DNA from: Augochlora pura
Lineage: Eukaryota; Arthropoda; Insecta; Hymenoptera; Halictidae
Direction: 5' to 3'
Assembly (NCBI RefSeq): GCF_028453695.1
Contig: NC_135775.1
Location: 8,944,046 to 9,008,045 of the forward strand
Length of the DNA stretch: 64,000 nt
Made by a program: the position numbers and the translations under genes
In this document: one piece after another, positions 35,640-46,683 of the stretch
Layout: every line of letters begins with the position of its first letter
Numbering within the stretch: position 1 is the stretch's first letter
Notes under the pieces: generated by a model
Told to the model about the DNA's origin: nothing
What the model saw: the letters and a program-made list of their open reading frames with translations, nothing else
Databases searched by the model: none

Positions 35640-37720
35640 TTCTTTAAGATTAATAAATAATTGTAATTCGAATAAAACAATCGCTTAAAAAAATTCATTC
35701 GAATCATTTCTCCAGTGAAATATTTATTCAGAAAAATTGGAATACTTTTTCACAGTGAAAGATTCATTCAACAGAATTCGAATAATGCCTAATTCTGGTT
35801 TAGCCAGATACCAAGAAAATCATTTTCAGATGCAGATTCCAACGCAAATTTTAGCTTACTTAAATCCTATTGTTCCATTTTACCTAATCCCGGGATTTTA
35901 ATCAACACCGTGCACGTTGTGCGAGAAAGTCGCATCTCCGAAATATTTCCATCCATTAGAAAAAATGCATAAAAATTGCGCAGATATAAAAACGTTTTTA
36001 TGATCCAGCCCCCGCATACGCAATAAACGTCCACGCGGCACTACACGCGGCCCGTGTTACAAGCACCGGCAATATACCGAACCATTCAAAAGGCAATTTT
36101 TTAAAGAAGCCCGCAATTTGATTGTTGACCGCAGCGTATCCCTAATAGTGACAAATCTCCGGGCAGCGGTGGCACATATTGCCCGCCGCGTTTCAGCCAT
36201 TTCAGATGGACAGTGAGTGTATGTGTGCGCGCGCGCGCGCGCCTGGTCCGTCCAGCACGTAAACACGTAATTTATTTCGACAAAGGGACGGCTTCCTGCG
36301 CGACGGTATCAAAGGCAGCGTAGCTTATTCCCCAACATAATTTCCGCGAACATGTCGTTCCTCGCCGTCGCGATATTACAGGCGACGCGACGCGACGCGG
36401 CCGGCCGGCCGGCTCCCCGGGAAATTACCTACGGATTCCCGGGGAGCCGGGCGTCGAAAAATCGCGTCCGTCGCACGCAACTATTGCCGGGGAGTCCCCG
36501 GCCTTTGTGAATTCCGGTCGGATAAATTGTGCCGGCGAGCAGGATAGCCGTTAAAAACTTGAACCGCGCGGCGATCCGGCGGCCGGATAAAACGCGCGCA
36601 GCCCCCGCGAGACCCCGGTGGCGGCGTACGCGCGGCCACGCCGGCATTGTCCGCCGCTTTCCAGCTGGCATAGTTCTCATCTTGATATATTTTCTCATTC
36701 TGTGGCGTCGCGCGGCCGTGCTCGGAAACTGGCCGAACACGCCGAGGGCGGCTAGGGAACCGGCCCGATAGCGGTCCACCCACCGTCTGTTCCTACCTCG
36801 AATATTTCACCTGGCTCCGCGTAAACATTCCTCGCTCCGAGGCGGGGCTCTTCAAAGACGAAAAAAAAACAAACGAAAACCGGGGGCGTTTTCGAGCCCG
36901 GCTTTCGCGGATCCGTTCCGCGCCGATGCACGATAAACGTTTTATCGACTCGGTCCGCCGGATCATCCGAGGAAGGCGCGCGCGCCGAACCCCACGATTT
37001 CCAGGGGACACCGTCCTGCTACGCAGTTTCCATAATTCTTTCACCGGACTACCCGGAATTTCAAAAGAAATCAGAAAGAGTAATTACTAGGGTAAGGGTG
37101 CCGGTTATTGTGACATCGCCAATTTCTGTGTCTTTAAATTTGCCGACTAAGCATACTAAAATTTTTCATTCCTTTATTGTATTTCTCTTATTCATAAAAA
37201 ATTTAATATGTCATTCGATGAACACAAGGAGTCCCGTTGTCAGTGGCACAACCGAGAAGGGGGTGTTTCTACATAGTAGTGTAGGTGTATGTAAGAACTA
37301 AGGTATTCCTTTATAACTATCGCCACTATATATTATATAATAATAATAATAAATTTAATATATATATAATAAAAATATAAATATAATATATAATAAATAT
37401 AATGTGTTTCATATTATTAAAGAAGAACGTGTGCCACGGTACGTACAGTAGGTCAGCTACAGGTCTTTCCATTGTTACACACGACTTTCCATTGTTACTG
37501 AACGTTCGTAAATCTATTCCCAAATTTCCCTGTTCGGAAACTCATCAACAACACGAAAAAGCAAATTGAAAGTGAAGAATCAAATTATTTTTACTTGAGA
37601 TCTCCTTGTTGATAAAATTGATTTGGAATATTTAATATACTACGATATTATCTTTGATCTACTCTTGATGCTGTTTTTCAACATTGAATTGTCGAGTTTA
37701 GTCGATATCAGCCCCTATTA
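35640..37720. other. No gene seen; GC-rich island at 36000-37050
   Basis: Contains a (GC)n run near 36228-36242 and repeated GGCC/CCGG around 36400-36420. TA-rich microsatellite at 37330-37400. Confidence 0.55.
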
Positions 37721-37746
37721 CTCGTTATTATAGTGCAAGGGGTTAA
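37721..37746 (+). mobile_element. Family A element, right-end remnant
   Basis: CTCGTTATTATAGTGCAAGG followed by GGTTAA is the terminal 26 bp of family A. Nothing upstream can be aligned with confidence. Confidence 0.6.
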
Positions 37747-38479
37747 TATCGCGTGCTTCTACGAATCATCTACACCGACGGGTTTCGTTTACTGTCTGGG
37801 CAACGTTATTTTCGGAAGAACGTTTGAACGCACACCGCGAAAACGGCAGACGCGTTTGACGGCGACTGACAGTCCCGAGCGAGCCGTCGTGGGAACGGCC
37901 GGATTTTTGCCGAACTTCTCCCTAGAGGTTTCTTGGCCGGGCACGGAAATCAGGACGCGACCGACGGATTCGGTTCAATTTGTTTTCGAACACAATATTT
38001 GGCTCGGGAAATATTCTGCTTGTCTGGCCGCGGACCGACTTATTCTACTCGGGCTTCGTTTCTTCTGTTTGGCAGCCCCCGAATTCTCCCATGGTTCTGT
38101 TTGCGAGGGAAACTCTTCCCGTGGGAGAGTAGCCGCGCGGTTCGTTTTATATGGGCACCATTGTCTGATCAATAAGTGATTTGCTCTACTGTTTCTCGTA
38201 TTGATACAAATGTCGAACAAAGATATTTCTGTATTTCGTAGGTTTCTTCGCGTCGATGATCCTTCCTGTTGTTAGGGTAGACTTTAAGGAATTGCCTGAT
38301 CGGAAATCGATTATCCACTGGGCGAGTACTGTTTTTACGTTAAGCAAGTTCTGAATTCTTGTGCCAGTGGATTTGTTTCTGGAGGATCTTTTGTATGACA
38401 CCGTAGCGTAGAATTTTGTAACAAAATGTCGATTGCCTTGGATGATTTATTCTACTGATTATTTACCTGATATAATGAC

Positions 38480-38684
38480 TAGACTGTGGATTTTATGCCG
38501 TTATGGCGACGATGAATATGTGCAATACAAAACAGTAAATGCACACGATAAATTAAACAATGAAGTTTGATTTTTTTTTCAACGAATTAAAAATGTTAAA
38601 CATGAATGTAAATTTCGATGTAACTACCGTTTGTTGCAATCGTGATAGAGATCCTCGATTTAATAATAATCTAAATCCTTTCTA
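38480..38684. mobile_element. TA-flanked element, family L, decayed copy
   Basis: The left end TAGACTGTGGATTTTATG is clear. The right end (AAATCCTTTCTA) is a poor inverse copy, so the end is tentative. Confidence 0.5.
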
Positions 38685-39240
38685 GAAAATAAGAGCACTA
38701 TATGTTTGGTACTGTTATTATATAAGAAAAACCTTTACTGCCTGCAAAGTGAATATGACGTATGTCATTCATTAGTCTGGCCAAAGACGGAGTTATTCTA
38801 CTTGAATTCTATTTTTCTTTTCTGGTAACCGATATATTGAAGCACAAATGATTTCATTTTTAGCAGAACCTCTTAGCAATATTGCAGTGCAGTTTGTTTA
38901 TTAAAAAACCATTGGTTCAGTCACAATATGTCTTATTGTATTTACTATACTCTTATCTGTAACTAGAACTTATTTGTCGATACCACTCTGACTACGAAAT
39001 TTCACTTATTCTACCGAGTTAGCTAATCTCATAAATCAAGATTACAATATGAGATAAGTAATAGAATATTACAATATAATACAATATGATATGAATATTA
39101 CAATATTCTTATTGCATCGTAGCGGTTGCGCGAAGATTCTTGTTGCACTAAATTGCACACGGGTTTCGGGTTTCCCTTATCAATTAAAATTCTATCGAGG
39201 CGCTCGCACACCTATGAATGAGATTGCCGGTTCGACTCAC

Positions 39241-39449
39241 CTATCACCGTTAAATTGACTTTGGAGTTGCGTGTCTGCCCGATCTGGAAATCGACACGAC
39301 ACCTGTAGATGCCGGCGTCCTCCTCCCTTATGTCGTCGACGCCGAGCTCTGCCGGCGTTCTGTCCGGCATGAAATACGCTCGGTTCGAGAACACCGACTC
39401 GTTCGACCATTTTACTGGCTTGCCGAGGTCCTGATTCCTTGCATCAACA
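39241..39449 (-). CDS. Sidestep-family receptor, exon for the second half of Ig domain 1
   Basis: 209 bp, phase 2 at the start and phase 1 at the end, with a TTTACTTCCAG acceptor and a GTGAGTC donor. It encodes 69 full codons from VDARNQDLGK to RNSKVNLTVI. Visible landmarks are the VDAR..L..PVKW strand, an NRAYF strand, AELGVDDIREEDAGIYRCRV (the D.A.YRC motif with the second disulphide cysteine) and TRNSKVNLTVI, the closing strand typical of Sidestep proteins. Joined to the previous exon it gives a complete V-set Ig domain with Cys, Trp and YRC in the right order. The following exon should begin by completing a glycine- or valine-type codon, usually VPP in this family. No acceptor followed by VPP was seen on the minus strand down to position 1. 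The gene therefore appears to continue outside the window. Confidence 0.92.
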
Positions 39450-40262
39450 CTGGAAGTAAACGCCAACAGAACAGTCGAACAAATTCACTGCGTAAACAAC
39501 AATTTCGAATTAAAATTCGCGCATTAATCCCTTGGCTTCTCTCAAAGCTGCGTCGATAATCATTGTTTTTAATCATTTGCCTGATCGAACGAGACGCTTT
39601 TTGTTTATTGTATGCGTTATATATACTTATACAAAATTTATAAAAAACATTCGAATATTTAGAAAAGATATACAAAATTTATAAATAATATTCCAGAGTT
39701 AGTGTTCTCTTGTGCAGTTGAGACTAAATAAATACAAAATACCGCAATTTCATAGTGCAAGGGATTAATGCGACATGTAAACTACATATTTCGAAAAGCC
39801 ACAAAATAATCGTTACATAAATGCAACAATTTTTCTGTTCGTTTTTTCTGATATCGCGTTTATTGCAAAGGGATCGCATCAGTTTGTTGATAACGACGTT
39901 ACAAGCAGCCGCGCGTCGCGGGACGAAGAATTTCATTACAGCGGGAAGACGCGTAATTCGCAGTCTCCGCGGCGGACGATCCGCGCGAGCTGGAATTAAA
40001 AAGAGGCCGGGGCCGAGTCAGTGAATCATCGGGAATGCCGGCCGTTGAACCGCGCCGAGCGGAATAAATTCTCGCGGGGCTGGAAGTCAAGCTGACCGAC
40101 GCGACGGAACCGGTCACTAATCTTGCGCGCCGTCGACGCCCTGTTTGCGGCCCTGTCCTGGACCGATAGAGAAACGAGCGGACACAGGGCCCCGGCCGCG
40201 GGCTACCTGTGTACGCACGCGCGCGCGCGCGCTCCCCGTCCGCAGATTGATTTGTATCTCAC
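39450..40262 (-). other. Intron splitting Ig domain 1 of the Sidestep-like gene
   Basis: 813 bp, phase 2. Donor GTGAGAT; acceptor TTTACTTCCAG. It divides a serine codon (AG in one exon, T in the next) between the tryptophan half and the YRC half of the Ig fold. It contains a TTAA-flanked element at 39534-39768, about 85 bp from the acceptor, and GC-rich sequence with a (GC)n run at 40218-40232 near the donor. Confidence 0.85.
39534..39768. mobile_element. TTAA element inside the Ig-splitting intron
   Basis: 235 bp, ends TTAATCCCTTGGCTTC and CATAGTGCAAGGGATTAA. The right end matches the family A terminus; the interior does not align well with other copies. It lies in the minus-strand intron 39450-40262. 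Confidence 0.7.
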
Positions 40263-40395
40263 CTGTAAACCGACGTGGCGAGATCCTCGCGATACCACAG
40301 CACAAGAAGCACCGAGTCCCCTTGGTGGGTGGTTGATATGTTGCAGGGAAGATTCGTGGGATGACCGACCAGCGCCACGATGTGCGATATAGGGA
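40263..40395 (-). CDS. Sidestep-family receptor, exon for the first half of Ig domain 1
   Basis: 133 bp, phase 1 at the start and phase 2 at the end, flanked by CAG and GTGAGAT splice signals. The 43 full codons read PISHIVALVGHPTNLPCNIS and then on to VLWYREDLATSVY. This is the front half of a V-type Ig domain: the first disulphide cysteine in LPC, an NIS glycosylation site beside it, and the core tryptophan in VLWYRED. The order 'VALVG...LPC...LWYRED...VYS' is characteristic of insect Sidestep proteins, which are cell-surface partners of Beaten-path Ig proteins in motor-axon guidance and synaptic recognition (known for the family in Drosophila). The next exon completes the domain in frame. 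Which Sidestep paralogue this is cannot be decided from one domain. Confidence 0.85.
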
Positions 40396-42101
40396 CTGGA
40401 ACAGAGTAACACATGGAGACGTGAGATTACATCGGCTGGGATCGTGTCACGCCATTATAGCCGGCTACAGTTTAATCTCTTATTGATGCTCACGTGACGC
40501 CGTGCCCGGGCGGCGTTCTCGGCCCAGCACCACATACTTTCTCTCTCTCTCTTTCTCTTTCACTCTTCCCCTCTCTCAGGTTTCTGTATACACTGAATTG
40601 CCCGGATTTATGGTGTACCTTCGTAATCCTAATGGATCGAACAATTTTTCCCGTATTTTCACCGACGCGCTCGCTCAGAGAGATAAGTCAAAGTCGGCTC
40701 TTAACGTTTCGAGAGAAATAAACGATCTTGTATACACAGATTTACTCTAATCCCTTGCGAATGAACTCTGGATTTCAGGTATTCTTTTTTCCTGACGATG
40801 ATTAACAACTTTCGCTGCACAGGCATCGCGCGAATGTTGCCGATTTTCTGATAGTTTGGGAATTTTTTCAGAGTTAAGAGAAATAAATAGCGGATGAATA
40901 GCAGATGAGTTTAAAAAGATACAGTAGAGTTATCCAATCTTTATTCTCTTACAAAAAATAGAGGAATGCGATAGAGACATTAATTTTTGGATTTGCGTTT
41001 TAGATTAGCAACGACTATAACCGAACAGTATGCAACGTCTTTGGTCCAATAAGAATGAAACTATACTCTAAAACTAAGACGTTTATCTGTTTAGCTATTC
41101 AGTGTATACAATCATTTTTATGACCAAATAGATTCAGATATATATACATATATATATTTTTTTTCGAAATTTTATAAAAATAGGGAGACAGGATTGAAAA
41201 CTCATGAGAACTGCCGATGAGTTTAGTGAAACTTGACAATATAGTCTCCCAATAACCTTAACTGTTTACTGTACTTTGACGAGTCCGATTCACGATGGAA
41301 ATTACTAGTAATAAATTATTAAGTATGGATATTATTCTGTTCTTTAAAATTGGAATAAAATTCTAATCCCTTGTTATTAATATTTAAGTATTCGAGTAAA
41401 TTCAGGCACGGAATAAATGTTAATGTCCTGTCCCTTCTAAGAAATTATATCAATTGAAAAATTCCTAATCGCAGTAACTGTGAAGAAAATGGTACGGCAA
41501 GGGGTTAAGAACGGCTGGCGATAAACGAAGTAGTCTGAGTCAGTGCTGCCGGCGCCAAGCGAAGAAATTTGTACCAGACATGCGGACGGCAAAGTGTTAA
41601 TTAATTAATTCCGCTATGGAATATAGAAAATTGATCTGAAAATAGAAAGTCTTTACTTTGTTCAAGAAATCGTCAGCTCTTGTAAGGCTCGTGTAAAGCA
41701 GAAGCTTTCTTTATTTTTGGGAATCGTGCGAACGTTTAAGCGGCTGAAATAATTCCGAGCGTCGCTTAACGATGATTTCTGATCGGAAAGTCGCGCGTTC
41801 CCGGAAAGGGAAGTCTCGGGGCGAGGCGTCTCGTCGTTCCCGCTCTGATTTATTCCGATAAGCGGGCTGGAAATGAGGACGGACGCGTATACTAGATGCC
41901 GCGAAAGATGTAACGTTCTTACCCGGGGTACGGCCGGCACTTAATCAGAAAATTGGTTCGAGGCGAGCGGCGACGACGACGACGACGCTCGGAGTCTGAG
42001 CGCGTTCGGGAGCATTCACGTAACGAACAACACGCGAACGTCCATTCGGCCTAGCGACGGCCAACAATAAGCTTTTGTTCCCGGCCGGCCCCCGTCCTTA
42101 C
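40396..42101 (-). other. Intron of the Sidestep-like gene (signal exon to first Ig exon)
   Basis: About 1.7 kb, phase 1. The donor is GTAAGG at the high-coordinate end. The acceptor is TTACTCTGTTCCAG just before 40395. The intron contains a family D TTAA element (41258-41508), a (GAC)n tract near 41970-41990 and GC-rich DNA at 41690-42100. CT-rich sequence lies around 40540-40575. The intron depends on the candidate signal exon being real. Confidence 0.5.
41258..41508 (-). mobile_element. TTAA element, family D, copy 4
   Basis: 251 bp in reverse orientation. The end ATGGTACGGCAAGGGGTTAA is intact. The left end is mutated (TTAACTGTTTACTGTAC) but keeps TTTGACGAGTCCGATTC. It sits in the candidate first intron of the Sidestep-like gene. 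Confidence 0.82.
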
Positions 42102-42285
42102 GTCGCTCGGGCGCACAATATCCATTTATTCCGAAGATAATAACGGCGAACAGAAGAAGGATGTTTTCGGCGTTGCGGATGCAACGAGCATTGTCCGCAA
42201 CGATTCCCCCTTCCTTCGGCTCGTTCGACTTTAACCCTGGAACGCTCGCATCTGGGTCACCCGAGGACAACTCGAAGCCCGTTTT
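42102..42285 (-). CDS. Candidate signal-peptide exon of the Sidestep-like gene
   Basis: Read on the minus strand, this open frame ends in a hydrophobic run, ILLLFAVIIFGINGYCAPER, which looks like a signal-peptide core followed by a cleavage region. Directly after it comes a GTAAGG donor (the exon's last base is the complement of 42102). The exon ends one base into a codon. The next exon starts with the remaining two bases, so the join gives Leu and reads straight into the Ig domain. No ATG occurs in this frame before an upstream TGA, so the start codon must be in an earlier exon. The 5' boundary is uncertain. I chose the CAG acceptor before 42285, which follows a T/C-rich stretch; another CAG would start the exon at 42236. 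Hydrophobicity, donor and phase are seen. Membership of the gene is inferred. Confidence 0.5.
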
Positions 42286-42299
42286 CTGGCGGCGAAACA

Positions 42300-44242
42300 A
42301 AACCCGGAACGAACCTCTCCGTCTCTTTCACCTGAAATATTGCGCTGCTACCTCGATTATCTGAACTAATAAGCTGGCCGCCGTTTCCCGATCTATTGGC
42401 TTGGCTGAGAAGTTTCTTCGATTTTTCTTATATTTCTTGACATTTCTTCACATTTCCGCCTAATCGCTATATTGTCTTTTATCATTTATATATTGATTAG
42501 TATATTAGTTACGAGTTAATAACGTAGAAGAATAGTTGCTACACGCAGGTTCTGTTAATAGATAGGTCTAGTGTCAGCAGCACAATGATATTTCTGCTTT
42601 TTTGTTTTTGCTTTTTTTAATTAAGGATGTAAGGAGGTCTGAGTTCGAACCGTTCCTGAAAGCTAGGGCCTTCTTACCGGTACTTTTGAAGAATGTTTCG
42701 TTGTGGTATTACCTGCATAAGGTGAGTTTTATAGTAGCATTGAGTTGGTTGGAGAAAAAATGTTCAAAGAAAATCTCAAACTGAGGCACAATGGTATCTC
42801 TGTCGAACGGATTCATTCTTTTTATTATCGGCCGTGGAACATAATCTCTCTACGATAGATCCGCTATCGATCCGCCGATGGGCGCAGTTCTATGAATTTT
42901 TGATACGACGGCTCTATAAATACCTGTCGCCGTTTAAAAACGACACGGGAACGAAAATTTCAGCACGGATGATGGAAGGGATTAGTAATCGATTTTTATA
43001 AAAGCGTGATATATGCAGTCACTTCGCGAGAGTGTCGCCTATCTCAGAAAACTTTCCTCGACGTGTTATCAGTTTCAGTAGCCGCTGAAAAATTCAGCGC
43101 CCCGGAGAGCTACGGACAGGGTTTCCTATAAAACGAGCATTTTTACAGGAATCTGGGAATTAAGCGCCCACTCCAACAGGAAAAATGCATTATATATTTT
43201 AATATGTTAATTACGTGCATTGAATTCTGATTATAGAATTTATACAAAGTGAAATAATGTTCGCGAAGTGACCCGCCATCCAAATATCACACCAGCTGTG
43301 TAAGTTTACACTTATGGTTACCTTTGATAACATACTCTCTCGACTCCACCTGTCCAATCACAGATGATCCCACGTTATACTACTACCACTGCATTTGTCT
43401 CTCTGTTCTTGTGCCAGTTGTCTGACCAGTCTAGACGAAATTAGGCTAGCTTGACAGTAGATCTACATATGTCTACTCGCAAATTCATGTCGAATTTAAG
43501 ATTTATTGAGAATCATCGGACTAATTCTCCGGACATTGGACCTAATTTCAATGAAGGAAAGAGAAGGTCGAAAATCGGTTTAATTAATACCTTCGAAATC
43601 AAGTTCCAGTGAACTCTACCTTAGGTCTACTTACTCGTCATTCCTTCCGATAAATAAATCGTACGAGTTGGATGGTCGTGGAATTGGGCCAGTGTCAGTG
43701 CTCCGTACGGACCGAATACTTTTCTATCCCCCCCTCCCCTCCAGCATCTCGAAAGAAACCAATCTACCTCGACAAACAGCAGAGCGGGTTCTGCACGGTT
43801 TCCTCGCGGCGCGTTAATCACCGTTCCCGACCGTTTCGACCCGATAAAATCGGACAAACAGGTCCGGTGGCCCAGCAGCCGCTCTCTTCCTGCTGATATT
43901 ATCGATTCGGGGCCGGCATGCTTCACGGTGCCGCGCGACAGCCGTTTATGTACACGTTTCCCGCGATGTGACAAACAGCGTGACACCGGCGACGGTAGCT
44001 CCCGTACACGGGGCATAATGCATGGTCGTCGTTGATACGTCGCGCGGACGTCAAGTCGGATTTTCCTGCCGCTCCGACGCGGCCGGACGAACCGGCCGGT
44101 TGAAAGGGGTTGGGGGAAGCTGGGATCACGGTGGCGTTGCGCCCTTTCAAGCGGGGAACAGGACCCTGGAGAATAAGGCCGGTCCTTTAATTTTCCTCGG
44201 GAACTTCAGCGAAGATAAAGACGTACAGTAGCCATCGTAACT
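42300..44242. other. Upstream of the candidate signal exon; no start exon identified
   Basis: A missing ATG exon of the Sidestep-like gene should lie here or further to the right. The CpG-rich block at 43620-44230 could be regulatory, but no core promoter element was recognised. Confidence 0.4.
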
Positions 44243-44613
44243 TTAATCCCTTGCGCTGCAACGACCAGACGGATTCGCGATGGAGATTTTATACATGGTC
44301 TACTAAACACGAATGTTATTCAGTCCTTTTGAATTCAAAGTAAATCTTATTTTACAGTTTTGCGGGTTTTGGAATCTTTTATCGAACTGATTACAAAAGA
44401 AGGGCAGATGTGAAAAAATTTTAACGTTCCAAGTTTTTGTTTCGTTGCAAGCAAGTTCTCTTGTTGCTTTTCAAAATCGAAATCGTGAAATGAAGAGTCG
44501 ATTCTTATGTACAATAAAAATTGTGATTCTTTGAAGATAAAGAGGATTCTGCTCGATATTCAAGAATTAATTTCAGAAAAATGACCGTAACTGCGAAGTT
44601 AAAATTTTGCATG
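44243..44613 (-). mobile_element. Degenerate family A/D-related element
   Basis: It starts TTAATCCCTTGCGCTGC and continues with 'CGCGATGGAGATTTTATACA' and 'ACACGAATGTTATTCAG', which follow the reversed right ends of families A and D. At 44580-44613 a short stretch, 'ATGACCGTAACTGCGAAG', resembles the opposite end of family D. The closing TTAA and repeat are lost, so the end is approximate. Confidence 0.5.
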
Positions 44614-44684
44614 CGTATTTAAATCTATTTGAAACAATAGCGCAATTTTTTGTGAAACGTTTTATTAAAAAGTGGTCGGAACTA

Positions 44685-45130
44685 TTAACCCCTTGCACTA
44701 TAATAACGAGTCCAATCGAAACCAAATTGAATTCTTCGGTTAACAAAGTACAGAAACGAAAGTAAATAAAGCCAGTACAAGAAATAGTAATTGTCTGGCC
44801 CTATTAACCCTTTCACTCCGACGGGCGTGTGTATATACGTCCTCGAAGTAAGATACTTTTGTTAATCAACAAACAGTTGACTATAATATTTAAAAAAATA
44901 AATTATAATTGTAAACTTTTAGATTTTAGAAAGTAAAGTGATATTACTAAATGCAATAAATATGATTGTAAAATTTGGATAACAAGAAACGATTTCTACT
45001 ACGTAGCATTCCGTACCTCAGTGTCAGCTACTCAGTAATGCGCTCCGTAGCGAAAGGGTTAAAGGGAGTATTTAGAATGAATAAATGCTAATTAACACAA
45101 TATGAAAGGAATTGTAGTGCAATGAGTTAA
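44685..45130 (-). mobile_element. TTAA element, family A copy 3, interrupted by a family B element
   Basis: The left part (44685-44806) and the right part (45063-45130) both align, in reverse orientation, with neighbouring segments of the family A copy at 30298. The break is at an internal TTAA. The outer ends are TTAACCCCTTGCACTATAAT and TAGTGCAATGAGTTAA. About 60 bp of the family A interior is missing from the left half. Removing the insert restores a recognisable element. Confidence 0.87.
44804..45062 (-). mobile_element. TTAA element, family B, nested inside family A
   Basis: 259 bp with TTAACCCTTTCACTCCGACG at one end and TAGCGAAAGGGTTAA at the other, inserted at an internal TTAA of the older family A element. 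It is the reverse complement of the family B copy at 10384, including the segments around GCGCATTACTGAG and AACAGTTGACTATAATATTT. Confidence 0.9.
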
Positions 45131-45435
45131 TGACTGAACAAGTAGCTGATTTCATGAGTCCCAGTTGTTGACATAACCGCGACGAATTCACCTTATTTCT
45201 GATCCAAAGAATAGAAAAGACGTTTGTGGCCTTCGTATTAGATTGGTCACGGTGTATATTTCACTGATACGAAACAGAGTGTTACGTCTCCGGGTTCCCG
45301 CAGCGCCGACAATGCATTACAGACCGTCCTGCGCACCGGCAAGATACGGCAATTTGATTTCCTTTTCGCGGTTTCTTTTTTAATTAATTTAACCCGGGTC
45401 GACGGGAAAGCCGAGAGAGAGAGAGAGAGAGATAG

Positions 45436-45476
<41 letters not shown>

Positions 45477-46266
45477 ATCGGAGCGCGAAGAGTGGTTCCG
45501 CGAAATGGCAACACGCGAGCACAAATTCCAACAGCTCTTGGGGGATTGTGTGTGCCGGTTTGCAAGCCGATCGTTTGTACGGGCCAGCCGCGGGTGGAAT
45601 TATTTTGCAGCGCGGCACCAGCCCGGGGAGAGTTTCATGGTCGCGGTTACCGGGGGCTGCGCGATTCATCCGATGCGCCAGGAATTATTTGACGAATACC
45701 GAAAGGGCATTTGATATTCCGCTGCTACTTTAATGAAGTTGTTAGCCGCGCGGAAGCTGGTGCCGGCGCTCGTAAACTCCCGTGATTCGATAACGTACCG
45801 GATATTATTAATTATCGCGACGGGGTCCATTTCGACTGTCGCCAAATGAGGGCCCGTTTATTAATCCGATGTTTAGATCGACGCTGCCTGCGTATGACGA
45901 AATTCAACTGCGTGAGTAATTACATGCTTAGTATATTAGTATCTATTGTTCTATTTTGTTCGATTCTATAATCAATACTCTCACAGTTTGCCTAGTCTGA
46001 TTTTATAGCCTATACTACCTTGCTTGATTTTGGAAAAGCTTTATTTAATATTGTAGCCAGTACTTCCTTGATCTAATTTTATAGCCTGTGTTGTATTATC
46101 TGATTTTTATAATCAATATTATAACGGTTGATTTTTAATGCATTTGCTTTTTCCCTTGTTTTTGTATCCTACAATATTTTATTCGACTTTTTAACCAATC
46201 CAATTTTTTCAGATTTTTAAACCATGCATGTACTTTTTTATCTAATTTATAAAACGCGTACTTTTT
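45131..46266. other. No gene seen; GC-rich at 45250-45890
   Basis: GC-rich part holds the GA microsatellite; the remainder grades into the TTTTTA-rich repeat zone before the 28-bp array. Confidence 0.55.
45413..45473. repeat. (GA)n/(GATA)n microsatellite
   Basis: About 60 bp of GA with a GATA interruption. GA runs in insects can bind GAGA-type factors, but nothing here shows such a role. Confidence 0.9.
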
Positions 46267-46462
46267 TCTTTGATTTTTACAGCATATACGTTTTAGTTTG
46301 ATTTTTGAAGTATATACTTTTCAGTTTGACTTTTAAAGTATATACGTTTCAATTTGATTTTTAAAGTATATACTTTTCAATTTGATTTTTAAAGTATATA
46401 CCGTCCAGTTTGATTTTTAAATCATTTACATTTCTATTTGATTTTTTAATCATATATCATTT
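46267..46462. repeat. 28-bp minisatellite
   Basis: Seven units with starts at 46267, 46295, 46323, 46351, 46379, 46407 and 46435. The consensus contains AATTTGATTTTTAAAGTATA followed by TAC. The outer units are the most diverged. Looser TTTTTA.A-rich repeats run back to about 45960. Confidence 0.9.
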
Positions 46463-46683
46463 ATGCTAGCTTCTCTTATACCATCTCCTCTCCTCTCCTT
46501 ATCCATACTTTTTCGCTTAATGTTAGCAGTATACTATATTACTCGCCTGATCACATTTTTCTTCTCATAAAACCATAAGTCTTGGTCGTTCCGCCTGACT
46601 CATGCATTAACCATCCTATTCCATTTTCTTATTTGCACGTACATGTGCTACGTTCGCGGTGATAACGTTGCAGATTTAGTGCA

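Noticed and set aside
37733..38179. 148-codon plus-strand frame
   Set aside because: It starts within a family A remnant, overlaps a second open phase, and has no domain.
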